From NCBI GenBank assembly GCA_017640605.1, contig JAEPQH010000019.1:1-64000 (forward strand): DNA of 64,000 bases, read 5' to 3'. The position numbers and the translations under genes are program-made. Of the stretch, positions 54,121 through 62,496 are shown one piece after another. Origin of the DNA: Balneolaceae bacterium (lineage in GTDB: Bacteria; Bacteroidota; Rhodothermia; Balneolales; Balneolaceae). The notes under the pieces were generated by a model. The model saw only the letters and a list, made by a program, of their open reading frames with translations. It was not told the DNA's origin and made no database searches. Each line of letters begins with the position of its first letter. Position 1 is the first letter of the stretch.

Positions 54121-56289
54121 TCAAAACTTTAATTTCACTCCACCATTCACCACAAATCCATCTACCGGTGCGTAGATATCGCGGAACTGGGGATTATCGA
54201 TAGAGCCGGTAAATATTGTATCGAAGGCAGTTTGTCGGGTATCGAGGAAATTCTCGAAGTTTAAAAATACTGAAAAGCCATCTCTTATAACTTTTTCAGT
54301 CATTAATCCTGCAATCCAATAAGCTTGCCCTTCACTGCCATCGGTAAGTTGTTGGGGACTGAAAAAATAAGCTTCGAGACCGATCCAGAACTCTCCGTGT
54401 TTTTCGTACATCAACACATTGTTTAGTCGTCCTTTTGCAACCAGCGGGAATTCATCAGCAATTCCATCTTCTTCCTGAATCACATCAGCAAAGGTGTACC
54501 CGAAAAATAGTTTAAAATGATCGTAGGTCCATTTCATGTTAACTTCCATTCCCTGGGAGCGAACGAACCCATCACGTTGAATAAAATCCGCCTGATTATC
54601 TCTTATCCGTAATTGAAGAGGTTGTTCTATTCGGGTGTAAAACAAGAGTGTATTGAGCGAAAGGGACAATTCATCACCCAAAACAAAATTTCGGTTTACA
54701 TCAAAATTAAACCCAATAGATTGTTCCGCATCCAAATTATCAGGATTTAAAGGCATCAAATTTTGAAATTGAATTCTCTCAGCTTCTTCACTAAATACAG
54801 TTGGAGTTTTGTACCCCAAACCGCCACCTAATCGAAAGGTAAGTTCTGTATTAGGTTTGTACATCAAAGAAAGTCGTGGCAGTAAAAAACTTCCATATTC
54901 GGAATGCAAATCGAACCGAAGTCCGGTTTCTAAAATAATTTTCTGTGATATATTGGACGTATTCTGAGCAAAAATTCCAACTGTAGTTTCATCAAAGTCT
55001 AGCTGATTATTCCCATCAGGAGCTTCTTGCTTGAACGATTCTGTCCATAGATTAAGGCCGGCTATCCATTCCATATTTTCAGAAATCCTACTCATATTTA
55101 CTTCGCTAAAGGAAGAAAATTGGGTGCCGGAAAAGGTGAAATTAGGAATGCTAATCTCCCTCTCGAAATAACTAACTGTGTTTTTGATTTCCATACCAAG
55201 ACTTTCATCAAAAACGTGTGTGAGCTGGAGTTGAGTTGAAAAACGATCGGTATCGTTACGTTCGAAATACTGCGAGGCTTGTAGTACATCTCCTTTGATT
55301 AAGTCAATATTTCCACCCTCACGGAGTTCACTCACATAATTAAAGCCGGTTATTAATTCAGTATGCTCACTCAGATAGAAAAACACCTTCGGATTCAGTG
55401 TAACGCGATCAAATTTAGGAATGGCTGTAAGACCAATGTCTGCCGGATCGTAAGGTGTTCCATGATTGTAGGAAGTGAAAATAGTGGTTCCAATTTTCTG
55501 GTTTTTTGCCGAGTAAAACCCACTCACATCCAAGCCTAAAGCCGAAGTACCATTTATCATAAAGCTCAACTCGGGCTCTTCACTCGGAGTTTTAGTGATT
55601 AGGTTTACTATGCCGGCTATGGCTCCGGCACCATATAAGGTAGATGAAGCTCCTTTTATAACTTCCACTTGTTTGAGGTCGAGCGGGGCGATTTGCATCA
55701 AACTCAATCCACCGGAATAGCCAGAATATAAGGGGAGACCATCACGCAGTAACTGAGTGTATTTCCCGTCTAATCCCTGAATTCGAATGCTGGAATTGTA
55801 GCTTGTTGCCGAGGTTTGTTGGGTTCTGATTCCTGTACTTTCGTTGAGTAACATCCGAATATCACCGGGTTTCATATTGCCTTTTTCAGATAACTCTTCG
55901 CCGGCAATAAATTCAATGCGAGTAGGAATATCTTCGATGGTGCGGCTAGAGCGGGTAGATTGCACCACAATTTCTTCAAATTCTTCGTGACCATGTTCTA
56001 ATTCTATAATCTCGTTCACAAAATTAGCAGAGAGTGGGAAAGCGCGGGCATAACCAAAGGTTTCATATCCTAAAAAGGAAATTTCGATGGTAAAAATACC
56101 ATCCGGAATAGAATGCACCGATGCTTTACCGTTCGTATCTGTAACATCTCCTTTTTGTAATCCGGGAAAGAATACAGCGGCACCAGCTATAGGCTCACCA
56201 GAATCGTGATCGAGAACGGTTACCGTGTATGTATTTTGTGCGTATGCCGATGAAGAAATTAATACGAGAAATAGAAGAATGAATCGCAT
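54121..56289 (-). CDS. TonB-dependent receptor (siderophore/cobalamin/metal type)
   Basis: 722 residues from the ATG at 56289, which starts a signal peptide (MRFILLFLVLISSSAYAQ); an upstream ATG at 56316 is unlikely. A carboxypeptidase-regulatory-like domain covers about residues 20-100 (YTVTVLDHDSGEPIAGAAVF). The plug includes EDIPTRIEFIAGEELSEKGN, NESTGIRTQQTSATSYNSSI and VIKGASSTLYGAGAIAGIVN. The barrel ends in FVVNGGVKLKF. This plan resembles BtuB/FepA-like receptors rather than SusC, and the length fits. The ligand is unknown, and no Fur- or riboswitch-like element was recognised upstream. Confidence 0.9.
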   Translation of the reverse strand: MRFILLFLVLISSSAYAQNTYTVTVLDHDSGEPIAGAAVFFPGLQKGDVTDTNGKASVHSIPDGIFTIEISFLGYETFGYARAFPLSANFVNEIIELEHGHEEFEEIVVQSTRSSRTIEDIPTRIEFIAGEELSEKGNMKPGDIRMLLNESTGIRTQQTSATSYNSSIRIQGLDGKYTQLLRDGLPLYSGYSGGLSLMQIAPLDLKQVEVIKGASSTLYGAGAIAGIVNLITKTPSEEPELSFMINGTSALGLDVSGFYSAKNQKIGTTIFTSYNHGTPYDPADIGLTAIPKFDRVTLNPKVFFYLSEHTELITGFNYVSELREGGNIDLIKGDVLQASQYFERNDTDRFSTQLQLTHVFDESLGMEIKNTVSYFEREISIPNFTFSGTQFSSFSEVNMSRISENMEWIAGLNLWTESFKQEAPDGNNQLDFDETTVGIFAQNTSNISQKIILETGLRFDLHSEYGSFLLPRLSLMYKPNTELTFRLGGGLGYKTPTVFSEEAERIQFQNLMPLNPDNLDAEQSIGFNFDVNRNFVLGDELSLSLNTLLFYTRIEQPLQLRIRDNQADFIQRDGFVRSQGMEVNMKWTYDHFKLFFGYTFADVIQEEDGIADEFPLVAKGRLNNVLMYEKHGEFWIGLEAYFFSPQQLTDGSEGQAYWIAGLMTEKVIRDGFSVFLNFENFLDTRQTAFDTIFTGSIDNPQFRDIYAPVDGFVVNGGVKLKF

Positions 56290-56365
56290 ATATGTACGTA
56301 AAGAGTTTTCGTACAAAATTATCGATGTTAGGGATCTAAAGCAGGTAAATATTGAAAAAAGAATA

Positions 56366-57592
56366 CTAATTAGTTTTGTTCATAGGCTGCTTTTTCCAAT
56401 AGGTAAGTGAACGCCAAACCCACTCTAGCGGACCAAATTTATACCGATCGAGCCAGTATTTCGACCACCAAAGTTGCATTGCCCAAATTGCAAAAACTAT
56501 GCACAATTGAATTATTCGGTCTACATCTCCGAAAAGTCCAAATCCAATCCCAAAAAACAAGAATACGCCAATGATAGATTGGGCGATATAATTCGTTAAT
56601 GCCATTTGGCCAACAGAAGCAAATCGTGTTTTGAGGGCATCAAACTTGTCTGATTTCGCAAACAACATGATTGCACAGATATAACCGAAACTCACAAATA
56701 AACTGCCCCAATAATTGAACTGTGAGCCAATAAACATGGAATATTCAAATGAAAAACCGGCCTGAAGATTTGAGTACAAACCATAAATTACGATTGGAAA
56801 TCCGATAAGTAGACCCAAAAGCATGCCCTTTTTATAAAAGTCGGCGTTTTTCTTAGCACTCAAAATCCCATGCTTGTATAGTGCCATTCCGATTAGCATC
56901 AAACCGGCTGTTTTCCAAAACATCATCAAAAGAAACACAGTAGTTTGCATTTCCATAGCACTGGTTGAGTTGTAGCCAATTTGCTCGGTAAGAGTACCCG
57001 TAATCGCATGTATTTCTTGTTGGATAATTTCAGCATTTGGTTGCCAAATTACCATTGTTTCCTGAACAGCTTCCTCGGGCCAGAAAGGAAGCGAAAGACC
57101 GGTAAAAAGATAAAGTACCGAATGCACCGAAAAGACGAGAAAGCCAATTATAAACAGTGTTTTTGGTTTCATTTTTCGGAAGAAATAAACGACAAATCCA
57201 CCTATCGAATAAGCCACAAGAATATCTCCATACCAGATTAAATGCGCATGAAGTAAACCAATGATGAGTAACCAAAAATTGCGTTTATAATGTAATCCGG
57301 TTGATGTACCTGTTTTCTTTTCGGCTTTTTCGGTGACAAGTACAATTCCGGCTCCAAAAAGGATGGAGAAAATGGTGATGAATTTTTGGTCTGCAAATAT
57401 ATTACCGAGAACAAATACCCAATAATTGAGGCCCTCCGAATCTCCAAAAGCGAAAGGGTTTAGGTAAGCTGCTCCGGGCATTGCAAAGCTTTGGATGTTC
57501 ATCAATAAAATGCCGAGTATAGCTATTCCACGTAAAATATCGAGTGATTGAATGCGCTCTTTTCGAGCAACAGGCTGTACAAGAGATTCCAT
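56366..57592 (-). CDS. DUF418-family membrane protein
   Basis: 408 residues from the ATG at 57592 (MESLVQPVARKERIQSLDIL). About ten hydrophobic segments. The N-terminal RIQSLDILRGIAILGILLMN and the C-terminal DUF418 block (SVGQMALTNYIAQSIIGVFL, AIWAMQLWWSKYWLDRYKFG, PLEWVWRSLTYWKKQPM) place it in the YeiB/DUF418 group, related to membrane acyltransferases and heparan-alpha-glucosaminide acetyltransferase-like proteins. The substrate is unknown. It begins about 50 bp after the DUF6090 stop on the same strand. Confidence 0.88.
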   Translation of the reverse strand: MESLVQPVARKERIQSLDILRGIAILGILLMNIQSFAMPGAAYLNPFAFGDSEGLNYWVFVLGNIFADQKFITIFSILFGAGIVLVTEKAEKKTGTSTGLHYKRNFWLLIIGLLHAHLIWYGDILVAYSIGGFVVYFFRKMKPKTLFIIGFLVFSVHSVLYLFTGLSLPFWPEEAVQETMVIWQPNAEIIQQEIHAITGTLTEQIGYNSTSAMEMQTTVFLLMMFWKTAGLMLIGMALYKHGILSAKKNADFYKKGMLLGLLIGFPIVIYGLYSNLQAGFSFEYSMFIGSQFNYWGSLFVSFGYICAIMLFAKSDKFDALKTRFASVGQMALTNYIAQSIIGVFLFFGIGFGLFGDVDRIIQLCIVFAIWAMQLWWSKYWLDRYKFGPLEWVWRSLTYWKKQPMNKTN

Positions 57593-57645
57593 AATGACCG
57601 GAAATGATGTTGATATTCGCAAAACAGAGAGCAATTACGAATAGC

Positions 57646-58401
57646 TCAGGCTTTTGATTCAAGTGCTTTTTCAATGCGCGATAACAATCGCTTTGCGGTT
57701 TCCAGTTGCCGCTTGTATATACCCTCAATTGTAGTTACGCGAAGCAGACTCATTTTAACATAATTTCTGCCTTCTATCGATAACACTCTTTGTTCCAGCA
57801 ACTGCTTTCTTACTGCTTCATCCTGCAAAAAAAGGATTGAATCCTCGGGAGCAGTGAAGTCGATTTCATTAATCCCTTGTAAGTACCAAAAATCAGATTC
57901 TTTAAGTGAACTCTGCTTATCCCAATCATTAAAACTCGACAAATAATCCTGATAAAAGGTGTAGTAAGTATTGATGGAAGTAAACACCGAATCAAATTCG
58001 AGCACATTCATAACATTCGGGTCATTCATTCGCTGAAATGCCTGATCATTAGATGTAATATTGAAATACTTTGAGCTAATAATAGATTCTAGGTATCTGA
58101 TGTCATAATTGACAAAGTTCTCTTGTTTCAAACCCCACTTCTTAAATTCTTTGATTTGATCGATTGATGTTAAGGTGCTTGAGAAAACTGATGTATCCCG
58201 AACCAGATCGGTACGCACATCTTTCAAGTATTTTAAGGCTAATTCGTGGTGTTTAGAATATTCGTTCCAATTGTTGATCTGTAGCGCCACCAATATCCCA
58301 ACAACGACCAGTATGATTTCTCCAAGCGCATAAGCCACATACTTTTTTGTGCTGCTCATTTCTTGTGAATCTTTTCTTATTGATTTAAAAAATCGGAACA
58401 T
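57646..58401 (-). CDS. DUF6090-type single-pass membrane protein
   Basis: 251 residues. N-terminal cytoplasmic basic stretch (FRFFKSIRKDSQEMSS), then one membrane helix within KYVAYALGEIILVVVGILVA followed by LQINNWNE. This junction is the hallmark of the DUF6090 family, common in Bacteroidota. The rest is a helical periplasmic domain with many short acidic/aromatic stretches. The function of the family is unknown. The start at 58401 (second Met of two) is the best fit; the adjacent Met at 58404 is possible. Confidence 0.8.
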   Translation of the reverse strand: MFRFFKSIRKDSQEMSSTKKYVAYALGEIILVVVGILVALQINNWNEYSKHHELALKYLKDVRTDLVRDTSVFSSTLTSIDQIKEFKKWGLKQENFVNYDIRYLESIISSKYFNITSNDQAFQRMNDPNVMNVLEFDSVFTSINTYYTFYQDYLSSFNDWDKQSSLKESDFWYLQGINEIDFTAPEDSILFLQDEAVRKQLLEQRVLSIEGRNYVKMSLLRVTTIEGIYKRQLETAKRLLSRIEKALESKA

Positions 58402-58448
58402 CAATTATGTATTTAAATTGATTTGTATAGCCGCTGAATGTAGTAAAT

Positions 58449-59375
58449 CTATTTACATGGAATGGGCAAATCTTTGGTAGTAATAGCGTAAATATCACCA
58501 TTGGGTTCTAGGGGCAAAGTTGCCGGGGCATTACTTACATAAAAAAGCCATTTTCCGTCGGATGAAAGTCTTGGTCCGCTTTCTGAAGAAGTCGTATTTA
58601 TTTTAGGTAAAAGCTTTGCTTCGCTCCAGGAATTATCCTCCAATTTACAGGAGTAGAAAATCCCGGAATCTCTTCTATCGGGATGTCGACCATCCATTAA
58701 CGCAGTGTTTCCATCAGCAGAAAATGTGAGATAACTAACAAAAGTGCGTAAAGAGGGATCTGGAATCGACTCGATTTCCTCTAGGATTTCATAATCACTT
58801 TCAGCGGTTAATCTAAATCTCTTGCCACCGCGATAAGGAGATCGGAAGGAATAAAAAACGAGATTTTGTTCACCGTCTAACACTGGTCCAAATTCATCGC
58901 GTCCCGGAATCGATTCATCCGCCTCATTAACACTTGCTGGTACTACAAGCATCGGTTCCGACCAACCTGATTCTGTTCGCTCCGTTTTCCAGATATTGAT
59001 AGAGTTTGGTGCAACATCAGGGTGGGGGCGGCTCGAATCGAAATAAAGTGTGTTCCCATCGGAGGATAATTGTGGCGAGTCGTCGCGATATTTTCCTGAG
59101 AATGGCGCTACTTCGGGTTCCGACCAACCCGAATCATTCTTCTTACTCATCATGATAGTATAGTCAAACAAACCGGGGGTGCGTCGCATGAAATAAAACT
59201 CACCGCGAACTACATCAAAAGTGGGATTAAATTCTCCCATCTCAGTTGAGATAATACCGGGTGCTATTGGTGCAGGTTCCGGATGTTGTGATTGATCGTC
59301 TGAATCAGAAATAAGAAAAGAAGAGATCAACAAATAAAAAACGTAAATAGGCGAAAGAAATATAAGCCGATGCAT
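58449..59375 (-). CDS. Exported PD40/TolB-like beta-propeller protein
   Basis: 308 residues with an N-terminal signal segment (MHRLIFLSPIYVFYLLISSF). The mature part carries WD40-like PD40 repeats: FNPTFDVVRGEFYFMRRTPG, DDSPQLSSDGNTLYFDSSRP, FGPVLDGEQNLVFYSFRS, YLTFSADGNTALMDGRHPD and GPRLSSDGKWLFYVSN, so about five to six blades are visible. Such propellers in the periplasm bind proteins or ligands; no enzyme motif is seen. It is the middle of a run of minus-strand envelope genes. Confidence 0.78.
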   Translation of the reverse strand: MHRLIFLSPIYVFYLLISSFLISDSDDQSQHPEPAPIAPGIISTEMGEFNPTFDVVRGEFYFMRRTPGLFDYTIMMSKKNDSGWSEPEVAPFSGKYRDDSPQLSSDGNTLYFDSSRPHPDVAPNSINIWKTERTESGWSEPMLVVPASVNEADESIPGRDEFGPVLDGEQNLVFYSFRSPYRGGKRFRLTAESDYEILEEIESIPDPSLRTFVSYLTFSADGNTALMDGRHPDRRDSGIFYSCKLEDNSWSEAKLLPKINTTSSESGPRLSSDGKWLFYVSNAPATLPLEPNGDIYAITTKDLPIPCK

Positions 59376-59443
59376 AACTATGTAGGTTAATTCGTTTGGT
59401 ACAAATTAGTTACGAAGCTCGACCCATAGATGGATTTATTTAT

Positions 59444-59917
59444 TTAAAAACCTTCGTTATTACTGCCTCTTAGAATTTTTCCACGAAAATAGAGCTCATT
59501 TCCATCGGTGCCGTATTCATTACCGAGATATCTGAAAGCAGGTGCTACAGCTCCTTCTACGATATAAGATGTTGCGTAGCAGGCTGTTTTTCCTTCAACT
59601 ACGATACACTCTGTTTCAATAGGATAATATACATTCAATGAGTCGCGGGCGTAATTGGAATCGGTCCAAACCTGAAATGTCGAGAGATGTGCCTCAGGAA
59701 TACGAGTAACTTCAAATGCGGGATCGCCAAGATGAATTTGATCTTCTAACCGAACATACACTTCTAAGGTATCACCTTCACTAAGTGGCATCCAACTACC
59801 GGTAACTTCTCCACGCTCACCGGCTGCGCTTACCGATACCGAATTTTCCTTGCACGAAGCAAGAACGACTATGAGAACAGAAAATAGTAGTAAAGTACTT
59901 ATCTGGCTCTTAGTCAT
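59444..59917 (-). CDS. Small lipoprotein of unknown function
   Basis: 157 residues with a lipoprotein signal (MTKSQISTLLLFSVLIVVLA, lipid Cys22 in LASCKEN). The mature domain looks all-beta (EVYVRLEDQIHLGDPAFEVT), with two cysteines in ECIVVEGKTACYA that could form a disulfide. Family not recognised. Its start overlaps the end of the Gfo/Idh/MocA gene by 8 bp, so the two are cotranscribed. Confidence 0.65.
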   Translation of the reverse strand: MTKSQISTLLLFSVLIVVLASCKENSVSVSAAGERGEVTGSWMPLSEGDTLEVYVRLEDQIHLGDPAFEVTRIPEAHLSTFQVWTDSNYARDSLNVYYPIETECIVVEGKTACYATSYIVEGAVAPAFRYLGNEYGTDGNELYFRGKILRGSNNEGF

Positions 59918-61004
59918 CTAAATACACTTTTTGTCCTGTTTTGGCACTTTGCATTGCTGCCTCTAAAATTTCCATTACAATTATATTGTTTTCGAGCGAA
60001 GACAAGCTCATTGGCTCTTCTTGTATTTCGTCTCTGATTACTGCTTTAAAGTAAGAAAACGGATCGTGATATGGTGCTTCAAGTGAAGGTAGAACTGACG
60101 ATTCCATGGGTACTTGTTCGTTTTCCTGAATGCGCAGAGTTGTTGCATCATCAGCGTATAGAACACCAGATTTGCCATACACATGCATGTCTTTACGTGC
60201 GATTGGCCAGTTCCAACTTGCTTGTATAATGCCTTGCATGGTTGGATATTCGAGCAGAATCGTCGCTTCGTCATCAACAAGCGGATAAAGTTCGGGCTTA
60301 ATGGTTTGAGTCAGAGCAAACACGGAAATTGGTCGCTCACCCTTGGTAAGCCAGGTAATTAAATTGGCACCATAACAGCCAAAATCAGTAAGTGCGCCCG
60401 CTCCATTTTGTTTAGGATCGGTGAGCCAATCTAAAAACTCAGAATTTATTTCAATTTCTGCCGGACCTTTATGGCCGTCATGAACAACAATTTTTCGGAG
60501 TGGACCAATAGCATTACTGTTCACGATTTCATGCGCTTTATGGTTAGATGGATACCACGTAGTTTCGTAGTTGGTGAGCAAATGAATTCCATGCACTTCT
60601 GCCAATCGTTTCATCTCAAGTGCATGTTCGAGGCTAACGGCAAGTGGCTTTTCAACCATGACGTGAATACCTCGAGGTGCACTTTTTTGAACCACCTCCA
60701 AATGCTCATAAATAGTACCGAAAGCTGTTACTGCTTCAACTTCTTTAGCAGCGAACATTTCATCCATTGTGTCAAAAACAATATCCATCGAATACCCATG
60801 TTGATCAGCGTAGCGTTGCGCGAGCTCTCGATTCGGTTCAACAATTGCCGTAATTTCGATATCACCAATATCTTCTCGGCCAAGTATCCAATGCACGTGG
60901 GTGTGTGTAAGGCCAACTACGCCAATTTTTAGCGGCTCGGATTGAAAAGCTAAGACCGATTGATTGAGGAGTATTAGAAAAAAGATTAAAGAGAAAAATT
61001 TCAT
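59910..61004 (-). CDS. Exported Gfo/Idh/MocA-family oxidoreductase
   Basis: 364 residues. A cleavable signal peptide (MKFFSLIFFLILLNQSVLAF) precedes a Rossmann domain (LKIGVVGLTHTHVHWILG, with the glycine motif altered to GVVGLTHTH), then VEKPLAVSLEHALEMKRLAE with the family's EKP motif near residue 117, and the C-terminal alpha/beta domain (GALTDFGCYGANLITWLTKG). Family members are NAD(P)-dependent sugar or inositol dehydrogenases, or glycosidases using NAD transiently. Export is unusual because the cofactor must be carried out; some members use the Tat route, but no twin-arginine is visible here. Substrate unknown. Confidence 0.82.
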   Translation of the reverse strand: MKFFSLIFFLILLNQSVLAFQSEPLKIGVVGLTHTHVHWILGREDIGDIEITAIVEPNRELAQRYADQHGYSMDIVFDTMDEMFAAKEVEAVTAFGTIYEHLEVVQKSAPRGIHVMVEKPLAVSLEHALEMKRLAEVHGIHLLTNYETTWYPSNHKAHEIVNSNAIGPLRKIVVHDGHKGPAEIEINSEFLDWLTDPKQNGAGALTDFGCYGANLITWLTKGERPISVFALTQTIKPELYPLVDDEATILLEYPTMQGIIQASWNWPIARKDMHVYGKSGVLYADDATTLRIQENEQVPMESSVLPSLEAPYHDPFSYFKAVIRDEIQEEPMSLSSLENNIIVMEILEAAMQSAKTGQKVYLDD

Positions 61005-61052
61005 GCTTTGGGATGGTATTTGATTAAGCAGTCTGAATGGAGAATAGTTGAA

Positions 61053-61069
61053 AGCTTTTTCAAAAAGCT
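61053..61069. repeat. 17-bp perfect palindrome AGCTTTTT-C-AAAAAGCT
   Basis: Lies in the 180-bp gap between the divergent Gfo/Idh/MocA and STAS-like genes, about 50 bp from the former's start. It could be an operator or a chance AT-rich palindrome. A second small hairpin, TCAGTT-TTTT-AACTGA, is at 61161-61176, just before the ATG at 61185. Confidence 0.4.
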
Positions 61070-61184
61070 AATTAAACACTATTATTAAGTTGTTTTAATT
61101 AATGACATAGGGGAACTATTAATTTTAGATATTACTTAAAAGAATTGGTGCAGAGAAAACTCAGTTTTTTAACTGAATAGAATA

Positions 61185-61544
61185 ATGAAAAAAACTATCT
61201 ACAAAATTATAGAGGGTGATATAATTTTTGCAAGTTGGCAGGGTATTATCACAAGTGAGGAACGAACTCGTTTTCGTGATGAGATTCAGCAACGTTGTGA
61301 AGAAATCGGTACAAAAAAGTTTATCGTTGATCTGCGTAAACAGAAAAATAAGACGGAAATTCAGGACAACTACGACTTTGGTAAACAACTACGCCGAAAA
61401 ATGAAAGGGTATACTATTGCAGCAATTTATAATCCGATGGGAGTTAATGAAGAGTTTTTGATCGAAACCGTAAAGCGAGGCGAGGTAAACATCAAGGTTT
61501 TTAATCGGCTGGATGCGGCGAAAAAGTGGATTTTGAGTCAATAA
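61185..61544 (+). CDS. Small STAS/SpoIIAA-like protein
   Basis: 119 residues, soluble, no signal peptide. The pattern GDIIFASWQGIITSEERTRF, then KKFIVDLRKQKNK, then YTIAAIYNPMGVNEEFLIET and a final helix DAAKKWILSQ recalls the STAS-like SpoIIAA (YP/CRAL-TRIO-like) fold, in which a small domain ends with a DxxKAxxWL helix. A regulatory role is possible. The RsbU-like phosphatase at 15311 could in principle act on such a protein, but the two are far apart. Its stop overlaps the stop of the convergent hydrolase gene. Confidence 0.5.
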   Translation: MKKTIYKIIEGDIIFASWQGIITSEERTRFRDEIQQRCEEIGTKKFIVDLRKQKNKTEIQDNYDFGKQLRRKMKGYTIAAIYNPMGVNEEFLIETVKRGEVNIKVFNRLDAAKKWILSQ

Positions 61545-62401
61545 CTCATGTTAACAGGCTCAATGGCATATTGTTTGTTCTCATCTTTAAAAAGTACCCC
61601 GGCTTTAGCATAAATAGAGTGATAAAAGAGCAGTGTAGCCTGCTCGTTAAAGGCTTGCCGCAACAGAATGGTTTTGGCTTTTTTGGCAGCCAGTGGATCA
61701 ACATCTAGGGACTGCATAAAATAATGATTTAAGTGCGCCTCACTTGGTAGCAAATCACCTAAGTAGTAAGCGAACTCATTCGCTTCTTCATCAAATATTT
61801 TCACAATTTGATGTCCGGGCGTATGTCCACCGGTATGAATAAGTTGAATGCCCGGTAAAAGTTCAAAAAGCGAATCAGTGATTAAAACCAGTTTATCTTC
61901 GGCGTGTAATTTGTACAACTCATCCATTTGATAGTGCGTTGCAGCTATATTATCTGCTTGCATAGCCTGTTCGATCGCGTAATACCACTCTAGTTTTTGC
62001 ACAAAATAGTGCGCATTTGGTAAGGTGATATTAGTTTCCGCTTTACTATTTACAAAGGTAGAACCGGCAGCATGATCGAAATGGAGATGCGTAAGCACAA
62101 CATGGGTTACATCCTCTGGTGTGAGACCAAAAATATCGAGATTGGTTATCAGGTTGGAAGTGTTAGTATATGAACTGCCTTTATCAAGCCCCCAGCCTAA
62201 ACCGGTGTCGAGCAGAATAACTTGATTTCCGTGAAGCACAAGAATTGGATCGATTCCCACAGTAGGAACAAATCCGAAATCAGGTAAATCTTTTGTTTTA
62301 CCCGTTATTTCGGTGCTACTTACTTTTTTGAAGTTGTTTCCATCATATACTTCAAAAATTCCCTCGCTTAACTGTTCTATGGTAAATCTACCTACTTTCA
62401 T
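61538..62401 (-). CDS. Metallo-beta-lactamase-fold hydrolase
   Basis: 287 residues, cytoplasmic. The zinc motif HxHxDH is complete in VVLTHLHFDHAAGS (about residue 105), with LLDTGLGWGLDKGSSY before it, LIHTGGHTPGHQIVKI near 195 (third metal His), and YYLGDLLPSEAHLNHY with the bridging Asp near 215. The layout resembles AHL-lactonase-like and related MBL hydrolases. The substrate cannot be told. It is convergent with the STAS-like gene (7-bp overlap) and divergent from the FAD oxidoreductase at 62497. Confidence 0.85.
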   Translation of the reverse strand: MKVGRFTIEQLSEGIFEVYDGNNFKKVSSTEITGKTKDLPDFGFVPTVGIDPILVLHGNQVILLDTGLGWGLDKGSSYTNTSNLITNLDIFGLTPEDVTHVVLTHLHFDHAAGSTFVNSKAETNITLPNAHYFVQKLEWYYAIEQAMQADNIAATHYQMDELYKLHAEDKLVLITDSLFELLPGIQLIHTGGHTPGHQIVKIFDEEANEFAYYLGDLLPSEAHLNHYFMQSLDVDPLAAKKAKTILLRQAFNEQATLLFYHSIYAKAGVLFKDENKQYAIEPVNMSY

Positions 62402-62496
62402 ACTCTGTGTGAATGCCTACCGAAATGCTTTGGTTAATTCTCTCAATTATACTTAAAAATAGTTCACTTTCTTCTAATTCATTTTATTTTCTCTCT

